From Calonectria ilicicola (lineage: Eukaryota > Ascomycota > Sordariomycetes > Hypocreales > Nectriaceae): a stretch of DNA of 64,000 nucleotides. The position numbers were made by a program, and so were the translations under genes. Where the stretch lies: NCBI GenBank assembly GCA_020809705.1, contig CP085835.1, positions 1,178,001 to 1,242,000 of the forward strand, read 5' to 3'. Of this stretch, positions 22,026-33,619 are shown piece by piece (position 1 is the stretch's first letter; the number at the start of each line of letters is the position of its first letter). A model generated the notes under the pieces. It did not search any database and was not told where the DNA came from. It saw only the letters and a program-made list of their open reading frames with translations.

Positions 22026-23469
22026 ATGGAAAAGCTCCCCGTTGAGATATTGTCCAACATTGCCGAATGTCTCATTCACAAGAGGCGTCCTGGCTGGGAA
22101 GCAAGGTCTTCCTCCCCGTACCCCCCTATCGCACAGCATTCGACTATTTCGCGCCGGTGGCAGCATGTGATAGAGGCCATCACATTCCGTCGCCTATGGC
22201 TTGACCAGGACAGACTTGTCGAGGCTGAAGTTGGGGGCTATCTGACGCCAACTCGCCTTGCATACATTCGCAGCGTCTTGTTTGACTTAGCATTATTTCC
22301 TCCAGATAGAGTTAGACCAACCAATGGCCAGAGCGAACACCTCAAAGGGCTCTTCAGTACGCGCACACAACGGCTTTTCCATCTGCTGGCTCAGCTCCCA
22401 CAACGGGAAAATCCCTCAGTGACTCTAAGATGCATATCATCAGACCCTCATGCCATCAACGAACTCTACCGTTCAATGACTGCTGGAAGAGTGTACGACT
22501 ACCTTGAGCTACCTTCAGACTGGGATCAACATGTGCAAGATTTACCCGCTATTTCCAATTTTGAGGTTGGGTGGCCGACAGTAGAATTCTCTCCGGCACC
22601 ATCCTCGCTGATACGGATGGCTGCAAAGATGACAAGATTGAACACAATTGAATGGAACATCTCTGATGCATTTCGGCGAGACGCTAGAGCGGTGCGCCAA
22701 AGAATAAGTGCGTCATTGAGCCTGCAGACTCCCCCTGCACTAGTCCAAAAATAAATCCTGTATATGATACTAATTATCCCATTTAGTGTTTGCGGATGGC
22801 TTGCAAAAATTGCCAGCGTCATTGAAGTCTTTTGATTTGCGATATCCTCAATACGCCGAGAGACACACGGCTATATTGCCCACTAGCTACATCCCCTCAG
22901 ATGCCTCTGAGGATATTTTGGGCCAGGCATTCCATACATTTACGCAAAGAGATGGTCTTGAAAAGTTTTGGTTTTGTGGTTCCCTTGATAGTACTCTTCT
23001 CTGGCCACAGTCAAGGAGTCTTGACGACCAGCCGTATTGGCCCACATTGAGGCACTTGCGTATTTATTTGGATGAGATGCTGCCATCAGGCCAGTGCATT
23101 GATATCTCAGTCAATACAGGCCAATCGTATTTTGGCTCCAGGGATAAGAGGATCCCTTGCAATTATGAGAAAACCATATATGACCAGACTGTCATAAATC
23201 AGCTGGCTCTCGCGGCAGCAAGAGCCGCGAGACACATGCCCAGAATACGCACTCTAGAAATCGCTTGCTGTGGCTGGCAAAAGATAGTTATGACTTTCAA
23301 CACTTCTCGAGAGGAGCCCTGCTTGAGATTGATGGGGGATCCTCATTTACCCAAACTTACCGATGAGACACTGGAGGCTTGGCGTGAGACTGCAAGCGAA
23401 CATGGGCTGGAGTGGGAAATAAACTACACATCGGAATTCATTCCAGAATTCGTTGTTTTGGAATATTAA
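22026..23469 (+). CDS. F-box protein, 454 residues
   Basis: Exons 22026-22707 and 22787-23469 join in frame through a GTGCGT donor and TTTAG acceptor, giving RQRIMFADGLQKLP across the junction. The ATG at 22026 is chosen because it starts MEKLPVEILSNIAECLIHK, an F-box, continued by HSTISRRWQHVIEAITF. The rest has no catalytic motif and a leucine-rich-repeat-like rhythm (RHMPRIRTLEIACCGW) of the sort found in substrate-binding halves of fungal F-box proteins. SCF ubiquitin-ligase adaptor by family; target unknown. The open frame extends upstream to 21894 but that part is leader-like and triplet-repetitive. Confidence 0.8.
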
Positions 23470-24356
23470 AAGCTATTCCATGTGAACCATGGTTAAGCTT
23501 AAACTTTGCGGCGGGGGAGTTTTGGATTGACAAATTCTGAACTTGATTCTATGAGGTCTATCCTATTACTTATATCCTTATGGGGTTGATTTGATTAAAA
23601 AATATCTTATTAATACACTGAAACAATATCTATGTGATTGGGTCAGTACGGTTGTTGGAAATAATGGATTGGTTTCTGTTATCTAATTAATTTTGTGAAT
23701 TTAAACTAAATATACCTTTCTTCTAACTAACGCGGAAACCTTTTTTTCTTACTTTTGTGCGTGATATATTACACAATGACGTCGCATGGTAGAACTAGTC
23801 ATTCGCTTGAACTGGTGTGAGCCAATATCCCAACAAGTTGGCTTGAAGATACTTTTGACATCCGACAAACCTTGGCGGCTTTAGGAAACCCGTCATATCT
23901 CCGAGCGTTACTAGCGTATGATCGATCTACTTGAGCCGCCCGTTATCTAACTCGATAGATCGATTGATGTAATCTTACGTCTGTGATACCTATGGCTGAC
24001 GCCATCCATGTGAATCAGCTGCTTCCCGCCCGCGAATGAACATGCATAGCGCTTATGACAGTAGCTTTATTTTGCTCTTTGTTCATATTTTACATCTGAT
24101 AACATGCGGGGACGAATTGTGAGAATGAATAATGGTTTATCAAGAGGGATGAAAGGGTCGCAAAGACACGCAGTGCTGGGACGTAAGCAAAAAAAGAATT
24201 TCCATATAAATACCACCGTGTTTCTGCATCTAGACCCAAGGACTTTGTGAACACAAGTATCAGTTTTAGAATATTTGAGCTTTTTTGTTCCTCCAACGAA
24301 AAACATTCCATCCAAGTACTTTTATTCGGCCGAGAATCTCCGAAACTCTAGAGATC
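23470..24356. other. Intergenic, no gene supported
   Basis: AT-rich downstream region of the F-box gene and upstream region of the alcohol dehydrogenase. Short overlapping minus-strand frames at 24067-24315 lack recognisable features. Confidence 0.55.
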
Positions 24357-25379
24357 ATGGCTTCACTCCCACAAACCTACCGAGCTGCATTTATTGAAAT
24401 AGCTGGCGGTCCATTTGTGATCAGAGATGTTGAGCTGAAGCATCCCGGCAGAGGCCAAATTCTTATCAAAGTTTTGGCTTGCGGCATTTGCTTGACAGAT
24501 GAGGCTGTCATCAATGGCCATATGGGTGAGGTTTTCCCTCGGGTACCCGGACACGAAATTGTTGGCGATATTGTCGAAGTTGAAGAAGGCGTGACATGTT
24601 TCAATCAAGGCGAGCGTGTTGACGTAGGTTGGAGTGGAGGTCATTGCAGCTTTTGTCGCCCGTGTCGGCGTGGTCAGTTCCAAATGTGCGATGATACCGT
24701 TGTCAATGGATTGACCAAAGACGGCGGATTTGCGGAGTATGCTATCCTCCAATCCGAGGCGGTTGTTCGTGTTTCAGAGGACATTGATCCAGCCGATGCG
24801 GCGCCGCTTCTATGTGCTGGTCTCACTGTTTTTAATGGTATCCGAAAGCTTCATGTTGAGCAGGGCGCCTTGGTTGCTATCCAAGGTCTTGATGGACTAG
24901 GTCATTTAGGCGTTCAATATGCGAGCAAGATGGGCTATGAAGTTGCTGTCTTGTCGTCTAGCAATGACAAAGCCCAGTTTGCTAAGGATTTGGGCGCCCA
25001 TCACTTCATCAACACCAAGGAAGAGAACCCCGCCAAGGAACTAATGAAACTGGGCGGCGCTTCCATCATTGTTCAGACCGCGCCTGACCCAAAGGCCATT
25101 GGTCCCTTGGTTGAAGGACTAACAGCAGGCGGAACGCTTCTTACCTTATCTGCCGTTGGTCCTATGCTTGTTGACACTGTCACTCTTGTGTTGAAGGGAG
25201 TGAGTGTTCAAGGTTGGCCTAGCGGCCATGCACTTGACAGCGAAGAAGCTATTCGATTTGCCGAGGTTCATTCTATAAAATGTATGGTGGAGCGGTACCC
25301 ATTGGCGCGGGTCCAAGAAGCCTATGATTCTTTGCTTGCTGGAAAATCTCGATTTAGAAACGTTCTCATAATGGAATAA
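24357..25379 (+). CDS. Zinc-dependent alcohol dehydrogenase (MDR family)
   Basis: A single-exon gene of 340 residues starting MASLPQTYRAAF; the upstream in-frame extension to 24285 is leader. It has CGICLTDE (catalytic zinc Cys), PGHEIVGDI (zinc His and Glu), a structural-zinc cluster CSFCRPCRRGQFQMC with four Cys, and a nucleotide-binding GLDGLGHLGVQYA in which GxGxxG is kept. These define a tetrameric-type zinc alcohol dehydrogenase oxidising alcohols or reducing aldehydes with NAD(P). The third glycine-loop residue variation (GLDGLG) is a modest departure from GLGGLG. No neighbour shows a linked pathway. The physiological substrate is not predictable from sequence alone. Confidence 0.9.
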   Translation: MASLPQTYRAAFIEIAGGPFVIRDVELKHPGRGQILIKVLACGICLTDEAVINGHMGEVFPRVPGHEIVGDIVEVEEGVTCFNQGERVDVGWSGGHCSFCRPCRRGQFQMCDDTVVNGLTKDGGFAEYAILQSEAVVRVSEDIDPADAAPLLCAGLTVFNGIRKLHVEQGALVAIQGLDGLGHLGVQYASKMGYEVAVLSSSNDKAQFAKDLGAHHFINTKEENPAKELMKLGGASIIVQTAPDPKAIGPLVEGLTAGGTLLTLSAVGPMLVDTVTLVLKGVSVQGWPSGHALDSEEAIRFAEVHSIKCMVERYPLARVQEAYDSLLAGKSRFRNVLIME

Positions 25380-25558
25380 GTGAATAGGGGGAAAGGGATA
25401 ATTTGACTCAAGCCCGTGGTTCTACAGTTTGGATTAGCGCCTCGTACTTTTGTATTACGTTTCTCGGGATTTGAAGCCCTCAACATTCTTGATTCAGCAA
25501 TTATTTACAATTATTGAGATGGGAGACTATAACATTCAGTGCGTGCATGAACCAAATT

Positions 25559-25835
25559 TTACGGCTGGCGCTGGGATCGTCGCCCAGTGCTGACCAAAGC
25601 GTCGAGTGGGATTTCACGTAGCAAGGATAACCACTCCATCAGCACCCACACAGTGACATATCGTGGGCCGATACAATAAAAAGGCACTGTGGTATAATTC
25701 CAAGGCCACTGCTCCAATTCCTGCCTGTATTGAGTACGAATAGCCCTCATTCCATGCTTGAACGGCCATGGGGCTTTCGTTGAAGGGCGCAACTTCTAAG
25801 AGGTGGATGCAAGTCAAGGATAGGTAATTGACCAC
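25559..25835 (-). pseudogene. Unidentified decayed coding fragment
   Basis: A minus-strand frame (WNEGYSYSIQAGIGAVALEL, then HCVGADGVVILAT) meets a TGA and continues in the same frame as NPTRRFGQHWATIPAPAVKF. The sequence looks protein-like, and the stop could derive from CGA. I do not recognise the family and no start or splice sites can be assigned. Confidence 0.25.
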
Positions 25836-26163
25836 TTGAGCAACCCTGTTTATTATTATTTTTCCTTGTTCAAACCGTAAACCGGCCCATGAGATCGATG
25901 CATGGTTGTTCCCTAGGGCCGTAACGTAACACTCAATGCGTTTAAGCGTAAGCTAGTCTGAGGGGAAATTGTGGGCCGCTCTCACGAGATCCGGTTATTT
26001 TGGTTTGGAAGCGGATGAATGATCGGCTGGTCTGATTGATGACAGCCCTGGTTGTGAAAAGAGGGGAACTCAAGGCCAAGAGAAATCAAGTAGTAGTAAG
26101 TTGGTACCTCGCAGCTTCATTGTTCGTTGCCATTGTAGCCGTTGACTCTGCTAATCCGCTACC

Positions 26164-27948
26164 ATGAAGACGCGAATCTCCACTCTCGTTGCTCTCGTCA
26201 TGTCTCAGAGCGCTTCAGTGCTGGCTGCTCCAGCTCAAGACAGCCGGAGCTCTAAGCCTCCTCAGTTCCACAACTCGGCCAGTCATGCAGCTGCAGACCC
26301 TTATGTTTTTTACGACTCCAAGAGTGGAAATTATTACGGGTACTCTACTGAAGGTGCCGATGAAGGATACAATTTCGCAATCTACAGCAGCCCTGACCTT
26401 GCAACATGGCATAAACAGCCAGGCGGCGTACTGAAAGCTTGCTATGATGACCAAATGAATCGCATCGAGGGTGGTCAAGCATGTTGGGCCCGCGATTGGC
26501 TTTGGGCGCCAGAGACTTACTACAATGACAAGACGGGATGGTACTTTTTTTTCTTCGCCGGTCGCCTACGCGGGGATTTGACAAAGGACCATTTTCGCTA
26601 CTCAGATTTTGAGGAGCCCTCTAAACTCGGTGTAGCGGTATCACGCTCGCCTACAGGTCCATTCAAGGAAATCCAGTCAAAGCCCATTGACTATTATCCG
26701 TTTGATCCTGATTATCACGACGTCAATCTGATTATGGACAAGGAGCAAATGTTGCCCCCGCAGAGTCTCGACAAGGGCAAAACGGCGCCAAGGGGCACCT
26801 TTATTCCCACCATCGACCCAAACATCTTTTTCGACAAGGATGGTCGCATTTATTTGTACACTTCTCGCAATGCGTATCGCAATTGGAACTGGGACGAAAA
26901 ACTGGGCAAGTACATTGAGGAATCCAACATTATCGTCGTGGAGCTGGAGCGTGACTGGTGGGACGATGAGACCGCGTCCACCATGCCCGAAATTGTCTCC
27001 TCACAGATCAATATACATGCCAAGGACGCACCGAACCTTCCTTCAAACATCACCTCATACAATGGAACTGGCGAAATTGGCAACCCTCCCCGCAAAGATG
27101 GCTGGAAGACAGTCATTTCGTACGCCGCTGATCCGCAGGAGTGGGAAAACTTTCACGTCAATGACTACCAGAAATACAACGGAACCCGTAAAGACCGTCG
27201 CTGGTCGGAAGGCAGCACACTCATCAGAAGAACCGGCACAAACGGCAAGCCTGTATACCTGCTTACCTACAGTGCCAATAACTACGAAGCATCCAATTAC
27301 GGCGTGGGATTTGCGACGGCTGAATCACCGCTTGGCCCTTTTCACAAGTCATCGCGCAATCCAATATTATCTCAGGACCCAGATGCTGAAATTCCGACCT
27401 ATTCTACCGGACACGGAAGCATCGTGGCATCGCCTCCCCGGACAAACAGCCACAAGGTGGGTGCCCAGGAAGTTACCCTTCATACGCCGGAGGGATCTGA
27501 ACTTTTTTATATTCACCATGCCCGCAATGAAACGACCCGCAATAGATCCATCTACACTACGCGGTTGACTATCGACGAATCAAGTGTATATGTTGGCTCA
27601 GACAACGCCCTCAGCACGCATCTAACACCGCTTGACCAACCTTTGCCAAAGTGGACATATCCTATTGAGATCAAGGCTAGTTGCTCTAGGAAAAGCAAAT
27701 CAGATCGAGAATTTCTTGTTCAGGTGCTTTCCAAACAAGGAGCTCCGTTTGATCTACTCGAGGCCACAAACAGGGTTGTAGCTTCGCCTGGGGCCAAAGA
27801 GGCCGCGTCGATCACAGAGGACACTACAAAGGCGGGATTATTCGTTCTGAAATTCGGTAATGAGGAAGTTAGAGAATTGCTTTATCAACGACTGAATGTA
27901 GACGGCAGTTGGTCAACGGTAACTAGCCAGAAAGTCTCTTGTACTTAG
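26164..27948 (+). CDS. Secreted glycoside hydrolase family 43 protein
   Basis: A single-exon gene of 594 residues. MKTRISTLVALVMSQSASVL is a signal peptide with cleavage likely after AAPA, so the product is secreted. The five-bladed propeller of GH43 is indicated by ADPYVFY (catalytic base Asp about 45), DWLWAPETYY (WAPE/D motif about 115), TIDPNIFFD (modulating Asp about 218) and RRWSEGSTLIRR (catalytic acid Glu about 349). GH43 enzymes release arabinose, xylose or galactose from plant polysaccharides; the specificity here is not predictable. The C-terminal 150 residues form a beta-rich extra domain. Several N-glycosylation sites (NIT, NGT, NET, NRS) fit secretion. All three catalytic residues seem present. 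Confidence 0.85.
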   Translation: MKTRISTLVALVMSQSASVLAAPAQDSRSSKPPQFHNSASHAAADPYVFYDSKSGNYYGYSTEGADEGYNFAIYSSPDLATWHKQPGGVLKACYDDQMNRIEGGQACWARDWLWAPETYYNDKTGWYFFFFAGRLRGDLTKDHFRYSDFEEPSKLGVAVSRSPTGPFKEIQSKPIDYYPFDPDYHDVNLIMDKEQMLPPQSLDKGKTAPRGTFIPTIDPNIFFDKDGRIYLYTSRNAYRNWNWDEKLGKYIEESNIIVVELERDWWDDETASTMPEIVSSQINIHAKDAPNLPSNITSYNGTGEIGNPPRKDGWKTVISYAADPQEWENFHVNDYQKYNGTRKDRRWSEGSTLIRRTGTNGKPVYLLTYSANNYEASNYGVGFATAESPLGPFHKSSRNPILSQDPDAEIPTYSTGHGSIVASPPRTNSHKVGAQEVTLHTPEGSELFYIHHARNETTRNRSIYTTRLTIDESSVYVGSDNALSTHLTPLDQPLPKWTYPIEIKASCSRKSKSDREFLVQVLSKQGAPFDLLEATNRVVASPGAKEAASITEDTTKAGLFVLKFGNEEVRELLYQRLNVDGSWSTVTSQKVSCT

Positions 27949-28276
27949 GTAAAGCCAAAGTATCGGGGTGTTCGGTACTAGAGGAGTCAATTATATGCAA
28001 TATTTATAGAATTCCGATGATGCTTGAGGTTGAGACAAGGCTTTCTTGTTTGTGGGTGGATTAGAATGCATTTGGCTGTTTTATGTAAAACCAATATATT
28101 TCAACGATGAGCGATGGGCAATTTGTTCAGTTTGTCCAACTATATAACCAACACAAATTAAACCGTAGTGTTCAAAAGATCTCAGCACTGATTCCATACA
28201 ATATTAGACCGAGTTAAGGCGCCATGAAACAATGTTCATTTGAGAGACCTGCTATTAAATAATGGATAGAGCCTAC
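27949..28276. terminator. Convergent 3' region between GH43 and RTG2-like genes
   Basis: A 328-bp AT-rich space between two stop codons on opposite strands. It must hold both polyadenylation regions; no gene is seen. Confidence 0.5.
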
Positions 28277-30184
28277 TTAGTCCAAGATCCCTTCTTCCAC
28301 AACCTGGACCTTTACCTTCATACCCCATGGAGACTCATCCTCGATCCAATTTTTCTTTTTGCCAACTTTCTCCACAGTGTTAACAAGCTCATGAATTGTC
28401 TGCTTGATATGTGTTTTGTCATTTTTCATCTTTTGTGATGCGATGGTGAGGAGCAAACCCTCCTTGTCATTCTTCTTACCCAAACTCCAAGACCATTGAG
28501 ATGAAAACACTACCTTTGGATATGACTTGTGAATTTTACCACCTGGGTACAGGCGTGTCACCAAATAACCTACCCGACCAATGTATGAGGCCCACCAAAC
28601 TTCTTCCGGGGTGACCAATTGCTGAAGTAGCTTTCGAAACTCTTCCTCCCGAGGCGGCAGCTCTCCGCTATACCGCTTCTCCAGTATCAGAGCCAGTCTA
28701 GCTCGATCCCGATGTGATACTCCATTGATCGTTGACATCAGGCCGACACTTGTCGAATATAGTGCAGTGGTAGAAGCCGTTTCCTTGGACATGAACCTGT
28801 GTAGGTACATAGAATTAGCGAATGCCTCGATAATGTGAAGCCCAAAATCTTCCGGAAATCGCTTATTCCCTGACGGAGCAGGGATAGCGTTTTTAAGCAA
28901 TTGTTGAATTTCAAAACGTGAATCTGGCGCGAAGAAACTTGTGGCCACTTCCAGCGGGGCTTCTTTCCGGACAGAGACAGGGAGTTGCCTAAAGAGAAAT
29001 CCTTCTCTGACACCACCCTGGCAGAAATGTGCTTCTTTGATTCCATGAGGAATGGCTTCAGCAAGGACGTTGATGAGAAATGCCACCGCTGGTACTTGAG
29101 ATCGTCGGCGGTCCGACACCCGAAAGACTGTTTTCGCAGCGTGGGCGATAGCTTCGACGGTCTTTGTATCCTCAAACTGCTCTCTCTTGGCAGTGTACCC
29201 GTTGATAATGGATATGGGGTAGCGCTGATCGCCTGACTGGTTCAAGTAAAGTAACAGATAACCCCATCCTCTGAATCCACCCCCGGAGAGATAAATGTTG
29301 AAACCGCCTTCACGCTCGGCCACTTCGACCATTTCACGCGGTATCTGCAAGTGACTATATGCATTTCTGAAGTTTTCGATCATTTCCACCCGAAACCGCT
29401 TCACAGCCTCTTCCCCCTCATGTTTATTTTTATCGCGCTTCAGATCAGCGAGTGTCTTTGTCAAGGCCGCAGCACCGTAGGGGAAGCTGAAGCTTCCATG
29501 TGGACTGATTCTGATTTCCCCTCCTCTGCTGATCATCCAGGATATCTGGGTACTGCCTCCTCCTAGGTCCATCACTAAGCCAGCCATATTAGAGAAGCTA
29601 CTGGCAATACCAAGAGCTCCGATTTGGCCCTCTTCTTCTTTGGGCAACAACCGGGTAGTCAAGCCCGTTTTGCGCGTTATTTCTTCGAGAAACTTAGTGG
29701 CATTCAAAGCAGTGCGAGTGGCTTCTGTTGCGACCACATACACGTTACTTTTCCGGACACCGATATCGTTGCAAGTCACCAAGAATCGACTCAACACACT
29801 GCAGACTGACTCAATCGTGTGCTCAGGAATCGGAATTCTCTTTCCTGTCTCACGGTCGAATTGGGAGTCATAAAGTGAAATGGAAGATCGATATACGAGA
29901 ACGGTCGGAAGGATGCGCGCCAACGGTGCCGATATATCAGAAATGGAGAATCGAATGCCATTACTAATTGAGTATTAGTTAAGAGTAGTTGTCATTAGGT
30001 GGTGAGTTTACCTTCCCATATCCACAACTCCGATCAACTTACCACCACGACCGAGCCATGGGGGGAGCACACCGCCCTGACCGTAGAACGGACTGTGTTG
30101 CTGGAACATACTATCTTGATCCGTACTCTCTTCGTCATCAAGTGTAAGGGCATCATCTATCTCCTCGAAGTCTGATAGTTCCAT
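28277..30184 (-). CDS. RTG2: Retrograde-regulation protein 2 homologue (Ppx/GppA phosphatase fold)
   Basis: Two exons (30184-30012 and 29963-28277) join to 619 residues. The junction restores VVDMGSNGIRFSISD, the first phosphate-binding motif of the Ppx/GppA family. The second, AGLVMDLGGGSTQISWM, is also intact, as are LLPKEEEGQIGALG and LSGGGFRGWGYLLL. In yeast, Rtg2 (588 residues) senses mitochondrial state and relays it to Rtg1/Rtg3; family members also hydrolyse polyphosphate or pppGpp. The length and full ASKHA motifs support an RTG2-like assignment. The acidic N-terminus (MELSDFEEIDD) is extra. Convergent with the GH43 gene, without functional link. Confidence 0.85.
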
Positions 30185-32183
30185 GATGCTTTTGCTTATC
30201 AGGAGTAAGAACGTGTTTGGAGTGTGGTGATCTTGAGCGGAATAATTTTGTTCAAGCGATAGATGCTAATTTGGCATGAAGCTCCCAATCACTTAATTTG
30301 AGGACGCGCGTAAGATACATGAATGATACATCAAGGTAGATAATTAATTCATATGTACCAATGCATCATGAAAAAGCCGTTTACCCATTCATCAACCAAT
30401 TGTTATTTAGAGTCGGCATTGCTGCACTTCAGCTAGCATGTGACATTCTCCTAGCTTTAAGAAGTAAAGCGATTCTGGTTTCAGCTGCGCCACGAACTGT
30501 GTTTCTTTTTGGATCTTTTGTCCAAATAATTCTCCAAACCATACAGGAGGTCAGTCACTGCCTCTAATTGTCAATGCACCCGTATTATGACCGAATTTTG
30601 AGTTGGCTGTGACGTTGAAAGTTCCGTGATGTAACATAGTGGCTATCAGGACACTCATCCACGAGTAGGTGGCGTATCCGGACTTTTCCGTCCATACTAC
30701 CGTACTGTCGCAATCGGCTCACGTGCACATGATGTGAAATTTTCGCATCGCTTATGTGAAGGGAACGATTCCAATCACGTAATTTCTTCTCAGTCGAAGA
30801 ACTGGGGCTTTCACTGAACACCCTTCGTCGTTGTCGCCCTCATCTTAAATAACGTCGGCGATAAACGAACGGCCACTCAAAGGGGTAATATAATTAGGCA
30901 ATATAAAGCAATATCTTGCTTTATTTGCTATAAAATATATGAAACCACAAAGCCATAATGAGCACGATACTATAGCGCATGCAGCCTACTTCCTCCAGGC
31001 TCACTACCCTTAAAATCATTAAAATAAGCAGCGTATTTCGTGCAGAAACTCTTTTACAACATCAATACAAGATAGAATTGATCGCTAGACCCAAGGAGGA
31101 ATGAGTAGTTATTGACAGGTGGTGATCGTTCACTCATTTTCGGCTTCATTCGTTTTGTTTTATACCTATAGAGGCTTAGTGCATACAATGTGTCTCGATC
31201 ATTCTCACTGGGTCCATTTTTGGAAAGAGTGATATATGCTACCATAGATCGTGCGATTTTGTTTACTCATTAATGTGGTGCAACACAAGCTGAGGGAAGA
31301 AATGCTCACCGACTCAATTCATTTCAGGCTTACCCGATTCTTGATGGGTGCGCCATAATAGTGCACTACCACTGACGCTTTACGTAATCGTGATGCAAAA
31401 ATGCCATTTCATCATGATTCGTGTGTAATTATTCAATTTCTTCCCGAAAGGGTTAAAACCTCTATGTGGGATGAAGTGTCCCACGGCTGGCTCCGACGTG
31501 TGTAGGTTGTAACATGTGAATTCTGTCACGCTGCCAACACGACAATACTACAGAGGCTTAAGCCACCATTGGAGGTGGAATTATCCGTCGGGTTCTTTCC
31601 AAGAATCACGTCACTGTCACATCATGCCGTGAGACTTCGTGATGAAGGTTATTTGGGAATTATCGATGCCTGAACGCGAAACCATGCCGAACAAGCACAT
31701 CATAAAAAGCCTGCATACATGTAATTGGCGAACTAAAGTGTGGCCACGAAATGACATCTCCGGTAAATCCAACTCGCCCCAGAGTCGTGCAAACGAATCC
31801 ATGCGTAAAGCAAGGCGAATCAATATCCACTTCTGCGTGTACTCTGTGTAGAACAAACATGCTGCAGCATTGGTGACAATAGGTCTTCAAAGGATGAATT
31901 GTCCATCGGTGAACGGAAATACACCTGAAGCGGAATCATGTGTTTCTACCATTCTTCAGCTAAATATAATAGATATATGTGACAGCTCCTTCATGAAATA
32001 TTTACTCAGTTGAACTTAACAAAAGACAGTCATGGACTATGGCCACGATCCATTTTTGAGGCACAAGCCACAACATGGGCGACGATGCTTCGAAGAACTC
32101 GACAATGACGATGCCCACCTTATCTATGCTCACAATGGCATGTCTCTCGTCACTGCTGACCCGTCAAGAAATACACTCATGCT
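30185..32183. other. Intergenic, about 2 kb, no gene supported
   Basis: Small frames near 30361, 30585, 31054 and 31617 lack motifs. A short frame from an ATG at 32032 (MDYGHDPFLRHKPQHGRR) could be a first exon for the gene at 32184, but no splice pair is convincing. Confidence 0.5.
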
Positions 32184-32600
32184 ATGACAGGGCTCTCCAA
32201 ATCTTGGCAGCACTTTGGTGAACAGAAAAAGTCCAGAGGACATGCTGATACCAAACTACAGCATGGACCAACCCATACCTACGTGTCCCATGGCAGCGAT
32301 CCAACTGCAATAAAGCATGAGGGGGATACGCCACCCCATTCTAAACACAGCCGAGGTGAACATGCCATAGAGAAAGGTATCGGAACAGCAGCGGCGGCAG
32401 TCTTTCGGGTTCGGAATGATCCAGGGTCTTGGGTTGGTGAGAAAGGAATGAAGGTCGCTGTCGCCACGATAGCCTCGGCATACATAGACCTTCTGTTGGA
32501 TGTTGACAGAAATAAGCACCCTCTAGCCAATATTGTTGTCTCGTTGATTCAGGGGGCTGTCACAGATTACATTCTAAATGGTGATACAGAAGATGACTAG
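32184..32600 (+). CDS. Small protein with Gly/Ala-rich C-terminal module
   Basis: A frame of 138 residues. The first half is polar, His/Lys/Ser-rich and probably disordered. The second half (EKGIGTAAAAVFRVRNDPGS, then WVGEKGMKVAVATIASAYID and HPLANIVVSLIQGAVTDYI) resembles a roughly 65-residue module found at the end of many disordered fungal proteins, with the pattern xxFRxRxxPGxW followed by GEKGxKxAxAAI and an Asp-rich loop before HxxANxVxxxxxG. Its function is unknown to me. The start is uncertain: an upstream exon from 32032 is possible using a GT near 32148 and the AG before 32212. Confidence 0.5.
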   Translation: MTGLSKSWQHFGEQKKSRGHADTKLQHGPTHTYVSHGSDPTAIKHEGDTPPHSKHSRGEHAIEKGIGTAAAAVFRVRNDPGSWVGEKGMKVAVATIASAYIDLLLDVDRNKHPLANIVVSLIQGAVTDYILNGDTEDD

Positions 32601-33619
32601 TCATGCTTAAATCCAAGGAGAATGGCTGAATCTCGTCATGAGATGACGTCAAATACCACCCGCAATCGTTTATTTATGCACGATTCAATTAAATGGGTAT
32701 AAACTATTATAAACAAGCTTTGGGCCTAGTGGATAATAACAAGGATGTGTGGCAGTCGCGTGATGGACCTGGGTGCGTGCTCATTAAGCATATGATTTTC
32801 TGCACATGTACTAGGATGGCCCGATGTTCATATTACGGCCTAATGTGACTTTAGATGATAACAATATCCATATTTCTCCCTGGCTTGTGTCATGTGGAGA
32901 CCTCCAGGATTTGTGTTTTTTGGTCACAGTAAATCACTTTCTACCCGTACTATTGGCGGCGCCAATCGGATGCAAGCCCGGAACAACCAAGAATGATATC
33001 TTTTTCTTCAGATCTAATAGCACTTCGCACACGAACTTACGATGCTACTCCGTTGAAAGTATGTGACTCCGTTTAGACACGGAGATGGCTTCGTGATACA
33101 TCAAAAAATTCCAACATGATATGCTTCTGTATGTTTGTGAGGGATTTCCAACCCGTGATACCGGGCGTCATTAGCTCCTTTCGGCATTCTCGCCTTACCT
33201 GTTAGCAGCATTATGGGTACGGTCACATGCTCCAACTACGCGATTAAGGGATTGTAATTCTAAGACGTGGTCAGATTAGAGCAAACAATTAACTTTTGGC
33301 GTGGCTACAAATGACTCTGGATGAAGGACCTCCTGCCAATTTTATGGTTCTTCGTCAATGTGTCAAGAAAACTAGAGACGTATTTTTTCCACTGGTAAGA
33401 TTAAATTAAGTTACACTGTGTCTTCCCGTAAATATAATCCAATTAGCTAAATAATGTAACCATCACACTAAAATACAGGATCAGGAATCCCATCAATCTC
33501 GCGTCAATCTGAATACCCATCTTCCGTCAACTGAATTAACCACTTATAGGTCCTCCATCATAGAAACAGAATTGATACGACAGTAATGTGAAGTGGAAAT
33601 TGATTATGAGGACATAATT
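32601..33619. other. Intergenic, no gene supported
   Basis: AT-rich 1-kb region between a rightward small gene and the 3' end of the leftward MARVEL gene. No motifs recognised. Confidence 0.55.

Noticed and set aside
30361..30567. Hydrophobic 68-codon plus-strand frame
   Set aside because: A single hydrophobic stretch in an AT-rich region with no supporting evidence.
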